From Dacryopinax spathularia (Eukaryota; Basidiomycota; Dacrymycetes; Dacrymycetales; Dacrymycetaceae): 64,000 nucleotides of DNA. Numbering within the stretch: the first letter of the stretch is position 1; each line of letters opens with the position of its first letter. This document shows, in pieces, positions 12,432 to 22,355 of this stretch. Made by a program: the position numbers and the translations under genes. The stretch covers positions 310,001 through 374,000 of the forward strand of contig JBBPFI010000016.1 in the NCBI GenBank assembly GCA_037974965.1. Reading direction: 5' to 3'. Below the pieces are notes generated by a model. The model did not search any database and was not told the DNA's origin. It was given only the letters and a program-made list of their open reading frames with translations.

Positions 12432-13415
12432 ATGGAGAAAATCCCCCTCGAACTACACCACAAGATTTACCGCTCGGCCTGCCTGGACGATGGCTCGACC
12501 GGCTGCTCTCTCAGCGCCGTATCGCACTATATCCGAAACGCCTCCGCCGATTATCGATACGAAAGTATTGCCCTCAACAATTCTCGTCAAATTGCGCGCT
12601 TCTACGACTTCCAGGTGGTGAACGAGCAAAGCGGTCGACATGTTCGCGTACGACATCTATACGTCTGCGTTCGCCCGACGAATCATATCCTGTCGCAAGA
12701 TGCTCTTCAAGAGAGCAGGAGAAGCATGGACACGGACGAATGGAAGCTGGTTCCCCTGCTCCGCTCTTTGGACAGCTCCCTCGAAACGCTATCCGTGGTC
12801 GTACCGGACATTTACTCTCGATTCTCGAGCAAGATATTGTACGACAGAGACGGGACGCCTGTATCGTTCCCAAATCTGGTCGAGCTGAGTCTCTGCGGAC
12901 GGATCTTCATGCCTATCACACCCGCTTTCGCTCCCAAGCTGGAAAGGCTGCATCTCACCCACCTCGAATCAGTCCAATGGCTTCCCAACTGCTTCCTCCG
13001 ACATCAATTCCCCATGCTGTCACACTTCCGATGCAGCACGGCAGAATCCGCCTTCCAGCAAGCGCTGCTAGCACCAATGGTCACATCGAACATCGTCATG
13101 ATAGCCTGTTTAATGGGCATCATATCAAAGAACGCGGTCTCTCAAGCTGCATCTCGATTTGGTTTTTCGATTCCCGAACCCAGCACGCAGTATCCTGGAC
13201 AATCCATCATCATCTCGGCGGATAAGGTCATCATAGATGCATTGACGGCCATGCTGAACGACCAACATGACCTGTTCCATCAGGCACCGGGCCGTCTTGT
13301 CCTCGAACGCTATTGCCCCTATCTCCTCCCCCAGGACACAGATTCTACAATCAAGGCAGAGTGGCTCGAGCGTTTGGAAGGCCAAGCTGGCTGTTGGATT
13401 GAAGTTGGAAGCTGA
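12432..13415 (+). CDS. F-box-like protein, tandem copy 1 (327 aa, single exon)
   Basis: An intronless frame of 327 aa. It opens MEKIPLELHHKIYRSACLDD, continues with a GSTGCSLSAVSHYIRNASA block and DYRYESIALN, and closes with EWLERLEGQAGCW. The middle holds Leu-rich segments such as FPNLVELSLCGR and PKLERLHLTHLE that resemble degenerate leucine-rich repeats. It is the first of three head-to-tail copies (12432, 13728, 14919), with a divergent relative at 5283. The N-terminal helix resembles an F-box. If so, the protein would link a target to an SCF ubiquitin ligase, but the F-box match is weak and the function is inferred. Codon use and length are like those of its neighbours, and no damage is visible. 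Confidence 0.68.
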   Translation: MEKIPLELHHKIYRSACLDDGSTGCSLSAVSHYIRNASADYRYESIALNNSRQIARFYDFQVVNEQSGRHVRVRHLYVCVRPTNHILSQDALQESRRSMDTDEWKLVPLLRSLDSSLETLSVVVPDIYSRFSSKILYDRDGTPVSFPNLVELSLCGRIFMPITPAFAPKLERLHLTHLESVQWLPNCFLRHQFPMLSHFRCSTAESAFQQALLAPMVTSNIVMIACLMGIISKNAVSQAASRFGFSIPEPSTQYPGQSIIISADKVIIDALTAMLNDQHDLFHQAPGRLVLERYCPYLLPQDTDSTIKAEWLERLEGQAGCWIEVGS

Positions 13416-13727
13416 AGGCCAGCCTATTGTCGCGTTTTGCACTCGAGTGTGGTGAAACAGTCACGTGCGGCTGATAAGGGCTACCCGACCGCTTTGGAAC
13501 TCTGTCCCTAGAGAGATCGCTGCCGCCTAGGCGAAATGGTAGGTACGTAGACAAGAGTGAGGCCATGCATGGACAGTTACTGATATAATGACTGTGAGAC
13601 GTAATTAGCGATGTGTGCTGTGAGCCTGCCCTCATCAATCTTTGCATCCGGCTGTCGCTGGTGTAGGAAGGAACGCAAGCGACCTGAGAGGAGTAACTCT
13701 CAGACTTGTCCCACCTCCAGCGGCAAC
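13416..13727. promoter_or_regulatory. Spacer and leader of tandem copy 2
   Basis: The 312-bp gap holds the 3' end of copy 1 and the 5' leader of copy 2. The 18-mer ATCAATCTTTGCATCCGG at 13634-13651, 94 bp before the ATG, recurs exactly at 14830-14847, 89 bp before the ATG of copy 3. The duplicated unit therefore included the leader. Confidence 0.5.
13634..13651 (+). repeat. Duplicated leader 18-mer, copy 1 (copy 2 at 14830-14847)
   Basis: An identical 18-base block precedes tandem genes 2 and 3 at nearly the same distance from their start codons (94 and 89 bp). Flanking bases also match with a few C/T changes. It marks the extent of the tandem duplication and may include a shared promoter or 5' UTR element. 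Confidence 0.6.
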
Positions 13728-14699
13728 ATGGAGAAGCTCCCCATCGAACTACATAAGAAGATCTACCAAGTTGCTTGTCTCGATGGATGGCTCGACTGGT
13801 ACTGCCGTGAGCGCCGTTTCACGCTACGTACGAGAAGCCTCACCGAATATCGATACCAGAGCGTAGCTCTCAACGGTTCTCGCCAGATCAGCCTCTTCCA
13901 GAACGCGTTCGCCGAGTTGCGACAAAGCAAGCCTTTCACTGTGGTTCTACATCTGTATGTATGCCAGGATATTGGAGATCCCATCGTCGCTGGTTTAACC
14001 CCCGAGGACGACGACGTCGGAGATCCCTATCCCGCGACCATACCTGCCCTCGCACACCTTTTGCCACTCGTCGAACATACGCTAGAAACCTTGTCCATTG
14101 TCGCACCATCAGTATGCTGGGGCCATCATCGCTTGCTGCGCAAGATTGGCGGCCCTGCTTTTCCCAAACTGCAAGAGTTGACCGTCTGCGGAGACGTGGA
14201 GTTTCGGCGGTCGGGCTTGCCTCAACTCGAGAGACTGCATCTTGTGGGCAATAGGTTGGCTGTATGGTTCCGGAGGGACTTATTTCAACCCACGTTCCTC
14301 CAGCTGACACATCTTCGAATTACTCATTGCGAGGAGCTCTGGCCCTTAGCGGAAACGTGGATTGCCGGTGCGGGCTTCATAGGGATCATCAAGCGGGAGG
14401 AGTACGACCAGTTGGTCACTCGATTCAATCACCCCACCCACGGAATTCCTGCTTTACCAACCCCTCTTCCGGAACGATGCGACCGTGAAGCTATATTGGA
14501 AACCCAAGCGGAATTTCGAGGCCAGATTGATCAAATCAAGCGGGAAGTGCCCTGGTTCTTCGATAAATATGGCGACCGGCTCTGGCTGGAAATCTCCTGT
14601 GCCCTGGAGTCAGGTTTTGATATCGCCGAAGCAGCCCCACGGGTGAAGACTGAGTGGCTCGAGCGATTACAAGGGAAAGCGGGGTGTTGGTCGAGGTAA
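13728..14699 (+). CDS. F-box-like protein, tandem copy 2, with a compensated frameshift (323 aa)
   Basis: An intronless frame starting at the ATG at 13728 (MEKLPIELHKKIYQVACLD) and ending EWLERLQGKAGCW. Compared with copy 3 it carries one extra base near 13782-13787 and lacks one base near 13841-13843. About 19 residues between these points are therefore read in another frame. The ancestral GSTGTAVSAVSRYVREAS is still visible in the +1 frame, whereas the actual frame gives an Arg/Trp-rich stretch. Both the first helix and everything from EYRYQSVALN onward match the other copies. The product is probably still made but may have lost the part after the F-box-like helix. Either a real compensated pair of indels or two sequence errors would explain this. 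Function as for copy 1. Confidence 0.62.
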   Translation: MEKLPIELHKKIYQVACLDGWLDWYCRERRFTLRTRSLTEYRYQSVALNGSRQISLFQNAFAELRQSKPFTVVLHLYVCQDIGDPIVAGLTPEDDDVGDPYPATIPALAHLLPLVEHTLETLSIVAPSVCWGHHRLLRKIGGPAFPKLQELTVCGDVEFRRSGLPQLERLHLVGNRLAVWFRRDLFQPTFLQLTHLRITHCEELWPLAETWIAGAGFIGIIKREEYDQLVTRFNHPTHGIPALPTPLPERCDREAILETQAEFRGQIDQIKREVPWFFDKYGDRLWLEISCALESGFDIAEAAPRVKTEWLERLQGKAGCWSR

Positions 14700-14918
14700 T
14701 GTAGCCTTGAGACAAAGCCAATCAGATACCCGCCTGCCTTGCAAAGAACATCCTGCTTGATGCAATTACAACGGTCACGTATAATATAGGTTGGTCATTC
14801 ATATATACTTTAGACTACAGCTTGCCCTTATCAATCTTTGCATCCGGTTGTCAAGTCTCGGGAGATGCCGAACCACTGAGAGCGCCTAACAACGACATTC
14901 GAAGTCGCACCACACCGC

Positions 14919-15890
14919 ATGGACAAGCTTCCTATCAGTCTCCAGAAAACGATTTACACCACCGCATGCCTCGACGATGGCTCGACTGGTGCTGCGTTGA
15001 GTGCCGTCTCCCGGTATGTACGAGGAGCCTCAGCCGAATATCGATACCAGAGCGTTGCTCTCAAGAATACTCGACAGCTCTTCCTTTTTCAGAAACTGCT
15101 CGCCGAGTCCCAGGAGGACGATCAACGAAAAGCATACGCGGTCGTACGACATCTTTACGTGTACATAGACGCGGTCGCGGACTATCGGGGGCAACCGCAA
15201 TGCACGACGGGAGACGATGATTGCCCAGCGATGATACCGGCACTTACATGCCTTTTCCCACTCGTGGAGCAGTCATTGGAAACCCTGTCGCTTGTCGCCC
15301 CTTGGCTATATCTTGGAGAAGATTGTCTCTACTTTAGGACGGATCGGCCTACGTTCCCCAGGCTACGCGAGTTGACGCTCTACGGAAATATATCCTTCTT
15401 TGAGGCTGGGACGCCTCTCCTCGAAAGACTGAATCTATTCGGCAATCTCTACGCGAACTTCCTCTATGACATCCTGCAACGTCCCCGGCTTCTCAAGCTG
15501 ACCCATCTACGAGTATCTCACTGCGAGAACGAGCGATCTCTAATACCGGACTGGATCGCGTGCGCTTACCTGCTCGGCGCGATCTCGAAACCTCGCTTCC
15601 GAGCTCTCGTCAATCGCCAGACCTGTCCAATGTTCAAGATTCCCGTACCCTCCGAGCCCGTTCCAGAACGCCATTGTCGACAGGTTGTCCTAGAGACGGC
15701 GAGCGATTGGCTGCGATTGACCGATCTGCTGAAAGAAGACGAAGCCTGGTTCTTCGACAAGTATCCGGGTATCTCGGCGTTCTTGTCGCCTGCACGAGTT
15801 TTGGACGTCCATCCCGACGCGGCTGCAGCGCGAGCGAAGATGGAGTGGCTCGAACGATTGGAGGGTAAGCGGGGATGTTGGTTGAGCTGA
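14919..15890 (+). CDS. F-box-like protein, tandem copy 3 (323 aa, single exon)
   Basis: An intronless frame from the ATG at 14919. It begins MDKLPISLQKTIYTTACLDD and continues with the intact GSTG..LSAVSRYVRGASAEYRYQ block that is frame-disrupted in copy 2. It ends EWLERLEGKRGCW. Leu-rich segments (FPRLRELTLYGN, PLLERLNLFGN, LKLTHLRVSHCE) resemble a short leucine-rich repeat array. Copies 2 and 3 are close in DNA sequence, including their leaders, so this is the most recent duplication in the group. A role as an SCF adaptor is inferred from the N-terminal helix and the LRR-like body. It could equally be a stand-alone LRR-like protein. Confidence 0.68.
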   Translation: MDKLPISLQKTIYTTACLDDGSTGAALSAVSRYVRGASAEYRYQSVALKNTRQLFLFQKLLAESQEDDQRKAYAVVRHLYVYIDAVADYRGQPQCTTGDDDCPAMIPALTCLFPLVEQSLETLSLVAPWLYLGEDCLYFRTDRPTFPRLRELTLYGNISFFEAGTPLLERLNLFGNLYANFLYDILQRPRLLKLTHLRVSHCENERSLIPDWIACAYLLGAISKPRFRALVNRQTCPMFKIPVPSEPVPERHCRQVVLETASDWLRLTDLLKEDEAWFFDKYPGISAFLSPARVLDVHPDAAAARAKMEWLERLEGKRGCWLS

Positions 15891-16679
15891 GTAGAACGCA
15901 AGCAGAGTGATGCACTAATCAGCGGCGCTGAATGCAATGCGTCCAGCAGCGCTCTGGCTACTGTCACCCGCTGCCCGCAGGATGCGTCAAGTTCATGTTC
16001 ATGAAAATAGGCTGTGAGGATATTTTTGTCCCCAGAACAAGATGCCGAGCTTCCTCAACCCATTTGAGGTTAGTAAATTCGCGGAAAGGTCACCCATAAA
16101 TCACGGCCGGAGATAAGTGCATCATTCCTCGGCCCTTACAACGCTATGTTATGAAACTCCGTATCCCTGTGAGTCTCAGGGCCTCAGAAGCCCGGAGGGA
16201 CAAGTTACCGGTCTCTTTTTATGTACTGCATTTTGACCTGCCCCAGCTTCTGCAACCCTTTGTCGTCTATTCTTGTATGTTATCTTGTAAGCTGGTTCAG
16301 CGAACTGATGGGTTAACAGCGGTCAGGCGACGGTGTATGGTAATAAAGTTGCAAGGTAGGGGTATGCGATTACTGATCTTTGCGATAAGATGTGGTTCTG
16401 ATGTTCTCGCCTCTGCTTTGATGGGCGTTTGATCCCCACGACTCAGGGTTATCCACGCATATAGCCTGCTATTCTCCACCACGTCGCTGCCTGGCATCCG
16501 CGCCAGACCTTTCTCCTCGCACATAATCCCTCTCTAACCCCACCTGGTTGTCAGTGCGGAGTCGACAAACAAGGCGACGTCTCAATCGAAAATGAAGCCA
16601 GGCATATCCACTTGAACACTCACATATCGATATCGAACGTCGACAAACTTCATCACAAATCCAGCTCAACGTAGCCGTC
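15891..16679. other. Intergenic, no supported gene
   Basis: 789 bp between tandem copy 3 and the next F-box/LRR-like gene. Short frames carry no recognisable domain. The last 200 bp before the ATG at 16680 are presumably promoter and leader. Confidence 0.4.
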
Positions 16680-18198
16680 ATGTCCACGTCGTCCTGCAGT
16701 CATGTCGTCCAACGGAATGTCATCAACCCCAATGCGCAACTAATACCGGGTCTGCCGAACGATATCTGGCGGCTAATCGTGCTCTATCTCTATCACTCCC
16801 TCCCGGAGAAATACCGCGAGCAAGCCGTGCATGTCCTCCATTCGGTTTCAAGAGGGTGGCGGGTGGCTACGGAAGAGATGTCAGTGCTCTGGACCTTGGT
16901 CACCTACGGTCAAGCTCGGCGCTATCCAAAGGAAGGAGTCAAGCCTCAGCTGCTGACTATGCCAATCACGTTGCCTGACTATCAAGGAGCGAATGGAGCG
17001 GCGCGGGGCAATGGAGAGACGAGAAGGGAAGATGTATCGGTGGATGGAGGCATGGAGGACAACGTGGGGCAAGTACCACGCGACGTCGCGCAACTGAAAA
17101 CCGAAAACCCTGCTTGGTTTCCTCCCTGCACCTGGAGCGATTTCAACCCTCGGCAGAAACGCGCTGTATGCCGATTTGCACGTTCACTTGCTCGATCTGG
17201 GGAGCAGTCGATCCAAGTGCAAATTACGCTACATCAGGGGAAAAGCGTACGGCTCGACTACCTATCTGGTCTGTTCATGAACCATGCCGAACGCATCTCT
17301 AGTCTGAACATCGAGGCTCCTAGGGGTGAAGAGAGGACCGCACAGCGCCCCGAATGGGTGTGGAGCGAGCTTGCCTATATGCTATCCGACAGCGTGCATA
17401 AGAAGTATCCCCCGAAGGTGCGCAGTACACGCCTGTCATCCCTCCTGCAATGTACTGACCCTCAATTCTCTTGAGACGTACATGTACACCCGCCTGGAGC
17501 ATTTGTGCCTCTGCAACATTTTCTTCCACATGGCTTCCGAACCTGTGCTCCTTCTACAAAGCTGTCCTGCACTTGTTACCCTTGAGATCCACAGCGCTCG
17601 CGGCTACCAGAATCTTTGGCAACCAGAGCCGCTTTCCTTACTCCAAGAAGATAATATTTTCGTTCCGGCTCTTGAAGAGTTTATCACCGAGATGGCCTTC
17701 TTGCTAATCCTATGGAATCACGGCCTCCTGACTCCCAAGCTCAGCCGTCTTATGCTCAGCAATGTATCTTCAATCGACCTCGACCATGTCTTGCCACGGG
17801 CCGAAAACGCATACAGTTGGGTGTCGGCGCTCCGCGCACTCGGCTTGGTCGGCACCTTCTCAGATACCGTCATCGAGCGCCTCATATGCCACATGCCGTT
17901 CCTCGATAGTCTCGGTCTCAAGCACTGCGGCGGTCCCCAACTCTTCCGTGATGTCTTGACCCAAACCGTCCTTGACGACGTCTTAGGCCTGACGACAATC
18001 GTGCCAAGGCTGACCAAAGTCCGGATTCAAGACGGCGCAGTGGACGACGAGGCTATACTGGCGGTGCTTGAGAATCGCCTCAGCAAACCCGATGGATGCC
18101 CGAAGCCGCTTGTGTTCACATTGTTAGGCTGCAAGAGGACGACCGCCATCTTAGGTGAAAAGCTCATCCGGGCGGGGAGGGGAATTTGGATGCCATGA
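16680..18198 (+). CDS. F-box/LRR-like protein (486 aa, two exons)
   Basis: Exons are 16680-17417 and 17476-18198, with a 58-bp intron. The protein has an F-box-like helix near the N-terminus (IPGLPNDIWRLIVLYLYHSL) followed by a WRVATEEMSVLWTLV stretch, the common layout where the F-box is followed by a conserved Trp/Leu helix. Low-complexity acidic residues lie at about 105-135. LRR-like segments occupy the C-terminal half (LEHLCLCNIFF, LVTLEIHSARGY, LSRLMLSNVSS, LDSLGLKHCGG, LTKVRIQDGA). Typical proteins of this layout bind substrates for ubiquitination through an SCF complex. It does not carry the WLERLEG-GCW ending of the neighbouring family, so it is a separate gene type. The target is unknown. 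Confidence 0.7.
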
Positions 18199-18754
18199 TT
18201 ACGCAAAACCGAATAGGCAGCGCCAAACTGAAGCGAGATGTTCAACTCGGTCCTCCTTCCTCCTTCCGGACCATCACGTTTCTTACGGCTCATCGACTGT
18301 GGTGTCACCTACATGATCACTCGCCTGTTGCACAACCTGTTGCATGCCTGTTGGGTGTGTGTGCTCGCTCTAAGCCTTTTGTATATGTAGAGACCGCTGT
18401 TCTTGCTGATAAATAGAGTCTGTGCGCGCTTGGTCTGGGAAAGACGCGGTCAGCCGCCAGGTGCTGGGCCATTAGAGGCTAAGTTTAGACAGGCACGTCC
18501 AGGACCCGCTCGAGTGTTGGGTTGTCAAGAGTTGCAGAGAGCGCCGCGGAGGTCCACTGGTGTTCGTCGCAAGGAACGCCATGACGCAAGCAGTCCAATA
18601 TCCCGACAGGGAGCGGTCGTAAATGGCCCTCTATCTAGACATTCAGCTGTCGAAGAATACATCTATTCCACATATGCGGGCGTCGCTGGTACATTGTTAC
18701 CTCCGATCCTAGGCTCCACGAATATCATTACATGGGGAGATGACCCGGCTGCAA
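18199..18754. other. Convergent intergenic region
   Basis: 556 bp between the 3' ends of the F-box/LRR-like gene and the first serine hydrolase gene. Nothing coding can be supported. It presumably holds both 3' UTRs. Confidence 0.4.
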
Positions 18755-19877
18755 TCAAAGTTGGCCTCTGGGCGTTGACGTGCCGCTTGCAGGCGTTTGC
18801 GCACCACTCGGCGTCTCGTCGGCAGATGATACAGGCGAAGGTATGTCGTCAGGCTTCCTGACCGAGTCCGTAGCAAAAGCGGCCATCCACTGATGAAAGA
18901 AATGACGCCAGGATGCTTTAGAGGGTACATAATGACCTGAAACGGACGAGTGAGATGTCTGTCAATAGCAGGTTCAGAAATAGACGTGGACGCACTGCCA
19001 TCGTGATATTCTACTCGGGGATCAACACAGATATCGAACAACGTCTCGGACCGCTTGTTAGACACCACCGTATCGGTCTTGCCAAGCACGTGCACGCTCT
19101 TGGTTCGTATTCGGTGCGATATTGGCGGGCACATGGGCGCAAAACCAGAGATGAAAATAGCAAAATCACTAGAAAGATTTCAGATGGCCAATTCTGATCA
19201 TGGGCTATTCACGCACAAGGGTGGTTGGGGAGGTGGATCGAATATTGGTTGTGCAGAAGGCTCCTCAAGCTGCAGAATGCGGTCATAATCCATTCAACTG
19301 GAGCAAGTGCCAAACTCACGTATGCAGTCAGATAGGCAGCCATACATGCTCCTTGACTGAAACCCAGCACGCCCTAAGAGCATGTTAGTTCATACGTCAT
19401 GCCCTAGTGTGTTCTAGGGAGTACGCGCGTTAAACTTCTCTTTCTCCATGATCCCTCGGAGATACCTCAGACTATCTTCCAGTCCGAAGTACTGCGTCTT
19501 TTCCTCATTTGCAGTCCACCATGCGCGAGCCGTGAGCTTCGGATCGTCAACGAGTGCTGCAGATGCCGTTGCCTCAGAGTCGAACTCGGCCAGATTCGCT
19601 CCAGGAAGGTCGGCAGGCTGCAGAATTATTGGAGCATCGACGAAGACTGCAGGGGCCAGGAAGAACATACATGATTAGGTTCTGCTGTGGTTCGGCGAAG
19701 ATGGAGAACTCACCGAACTCGATATCCTTGGCACAGGCTTTCCGGATTGCGCCAAGCTGGCCAGCCTCGTCAGCGGCGCCCGTCCATATTTCAATGACGC
19801 TACAGAATCTATCTCACCTTCTTTGAGAAGATGTAGGCGTTCTGGGTATAGCCGTGCAGTGCAAGCAGTCGTATCAT
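18755..19877 (-). CDS. FSH-family serine hydrolase A (LovG-like), with one GC-AG intron
   Basis: Seven exons (19877-19818, 19756-19714, 19646-19429, 19373-19320, 19269-19217, 19168-18996, 18936-18755) encode 260 aa. Hallmarks are MIRLLALHGYTQNAYIF at the start, GVLGFSQGACMAAYL with the nucleophile Ser of GxSxG, GKTDTVV with the acid Asp, and YHDGSHYVPSK with the catalytic His. This is the FSH/LovG alpha/beta-hydrolase family, whose members hydrolyse esters or thioesters, sometimes releasing products from carrier proteins. Exons 2 and 4 have exactly the same length as in copies B and C. Two introns (19169-19216 and 18937-18995) have no counterpart in B or C. Intron 19374-19428 has a GC donor; no in-frame GT donor is available. 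The gene is therefore either spliced as GC-AG or mildly damaged. Confidence 0.72.
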
Positions 19878-20113
19878 TGAAAGCGTTGGGGATAGAACAG
19901 GGAAAGAAGACAGCGAGTATTTCGCCGAGGGAAGACCCTGAATGCTGACCTCAGCATGAATAGACGCCCACCACATGGGCGCTTATTAAAGCCTTGTAGC
20001 GCATAGATGTTATTGAGGTTGAATGGTATCTGTCATATCCGTATTTCAAAGGATGGGCATAGTGATACAACATCGTCAAAGAAATGGTCTGTTATGAAAA
20101 GTCTCGGAAATCA

Positions 20114-21240
20114 TCAATGAAGTACCTCGGACAATTTGCTCTGGGCAGCCCACAACATCCATTTGGGCTCCAGGTCCATAAGCGAAGATATCGTTGGGGT
20201 AGACAGCGGCGAGTCGACCGGGCTATCCGGCTCAGATGAGTCCGACTCTACCGGGGTGGTTACCGACGAACTTATCCGGGGTACCGGACTGAAGACGTCC
20301 TCAGACCGCGTGAGCGATCCAGGTGCAAACGCGGCCATCCATTCTCGGAAGAATGTCGTCCACGTCCGCTTGGTGCCCACAAAATGTCCTCCGGGGTGAG
20401 TCTCCACTCGTGCGCTGGAGCAAGCTTTCACGAGGGGCCAAGACTCCGCTCGACCGATATGAGTGTCGTGTCTGCCGAGAACGTGCAAAGTTGGCGTCTG
20501 GATCCGGTGGGGCAGAGGTGGATCAACCGGTGCAAAGCCAGAGGCAAATATTGCGAATCGAAAAGGAGGGTGGAAAGCAGGATAGAATAGAAAATGCGCA
20601 GATGGATTTTCAAGCTATCGAAAAGGTCAGTGCTTTACTTCGGGCCCTTTGCGGAATGCGTACGTATGCGCAGAGATAGGAAGCTAGCGCTGCCCCTTGG
20701 CTGAAACCAAACACTCCCTATGCGATACTCAGCAAACTATCCATGCAAGTGTTCTTGGCGCTCACATCAAATCGTTCTCTTCGAAGAACTGGAATGAGAA
20801 CACGGAACGCATCATCGAGACCTTCGTAGCGCGTCTTGTCCTCATTGAAGGTGCACCAGCCACGAGGCGTGGAGTCGTCGATAGAGGGCTGGTGTAGAGG
20901 TAACGTGTAGCCGTCGTCCCCGATGAGCGAGCTAGATGGCTGATCCGGGGCATGCAACGCGATAGGTCCGTCAAGAAAGACTACAATTGGACATGTCAGC
21001 CACCCTGACGGCAAAAAGTCCGTTGCGAGACATACCGAACTCTACATCTTCCACGCATGCCCTACAAATAGCGGCGATCTACACGGCATGTCAGTTCAAA
21101 ACCTTTCAAGAATGCTCAGGAACGGCCACCGCCATTCCGGACGCGTCCTGTCGCCGATAGAGAGAGTGGCGTACCTGTGTTCTGAAAATAAGGGCGCTCT
21201 GCCCAAAACCGTGCAAAGCGAGGACCCTGAGCTTCGTCAT
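20114..21240 (-). CDS. FSH-family serine hydrolase B (LovG-like), intact
   Basis: Five exons (21240-21175, 21078-21036, 20980-20766, 20717-20664, 20614-20114) encode 292 aa. The protein begins MTKLRVLALHGFGQSALIF. It carries FGFSQGAALASYLCAY (nucleophile Ser), FAIFASGFAPVD, TLHVLGRHDTHI (Asp) and VETHPGGHFVGTK (His). The Ser-Asp-His triad is therefore complete. The C-terminal 65 residues form a Ser/Pro/Asp-rich tail shared with copy C but shorter in A. Proteins of this family are small soluble hydrolases, and the fungal member LovG acts as a thioesterase for a polyketide synthase. It lies 236 bp downstream of the start of copy A, same strand. The start is the only ATG that precedes the first beta strand. 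Confidence 0.85.
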
Positions 21241-22355
21241 TGGCGCCGGAGGTTCGTCCCTGTTCTGTTCCGGACAGTGCGTGCCTGGGTGGGATAGAGT
21301 TGCGCGGAGTGTCCCTGAGGCGACGAAAGCAAGTGGATCCGATGGGGGATGCGATTGTGTGCGGACGGTGGCCGAGGGGAGAGGAGTGCGTTCCGGGAGG
21401 CGAGGGATCCGAGGCGAAAGGTGAAAGGGGATGTGAGAGATAGACACCTGACAAGGAGGCGACTGAAGCGAACGTCAACTATTTATCTTCTTGCCTCTAC
21501 CGCCGCCAGTGAACAAGAACAGGCCTAGGAGGCGGTCCAGCATCTTCGGTACGATCTTGATTGGGACATCGGCGATCAACCAAAGCTGAGCCGTATTGCC
21601 AGCGAAAGGCAAGCGCAAGGAAGGATAATTTCATGCTGATAACCTAATCTGGCGGGTAAGACGTGTAGCAAAGGCAGGGATGATGAATGACCGACCACTT
21701 CGAGGGAGGAAAGAAGCCACTTGTATTGACCAAATGATATACGAAAAGTCGGCTGGACGAGACCGATTCGGGTCTGCCGGCGGTCCGTCAAGATGCCGAG
21801 CCAGATGAAGGATGGGTAACAACTTCTTGCAGCCACATTGGCGTTCTGTAGCGCAGTGGCCATCATGAGAAAATGGGTAGAAGCTTGAGACCGATGATAA
21901 GCGCCTGCTGGCGCTGTGCTGCTGATGTTGATGATGATTGGCGATGCACGTGAAAAGAAGCTCGAAACGCAACCTCGTACCAGGGAAAACCCGGAAAGCG
22001 AATCCATCCGCGCCACAAGGCACAACTTCGGACACGGGGCAGTTACTTGCGCTCCTTGCCTACCATTGACTAGCCGAGCCTACCTTGGGCTACCGGAAGC
22101 CAGAAAGTAGTTGAACAGTTGGCGAGTCGGCGAATACGGCGGAGGAGGGAGAAACGCCGAGATTGTCAGCGAGCTCACGCGGTTGATCGACCTGGTCGAT
22201 GCTGCTGACAAGACTTACGAAGTAGTCATCGCCGATTTCGAGTGGATCGCGATAGGATGCGCCGTTGAGACATGTGTGGAGCGCTCCTCATTGGGGACAT
22301 CCTGCACCCCAAAGGAACACTCTTGCCACACGGTCCAAGGGTTTGAGCCCTTCCA
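21241..22355. repeat. Upstream segment of hydrolase B, duplicated upstream of hydrolase C
   Basis: Short blocks here recur in the same order and spacing upstream of copy C. They are TATTTATCTTC near 21480 (25070 in C), GCACGTGAAAAGAAG at 21946-21960 (25515-25529) and GGAGAAACGCCGAGATTGTC near 22148 (25731-25750). The distances from the respective ATGs are about 240/235, 706/680 and 908/896 bp. The duplication that made B and C therefore carried about 0.9 kb of upstream DNA, now strongly diverged. No gene is supported inside this stretch. Confidence 0.6.

Noticed and set aside
18991-19000. A second GC donor in hydrolase A (at the GAT-GG codon)
   Set aside because: A normal GTGCGT donor one codon further gives HDGSHYV in frame, so no GC donor is needed there.
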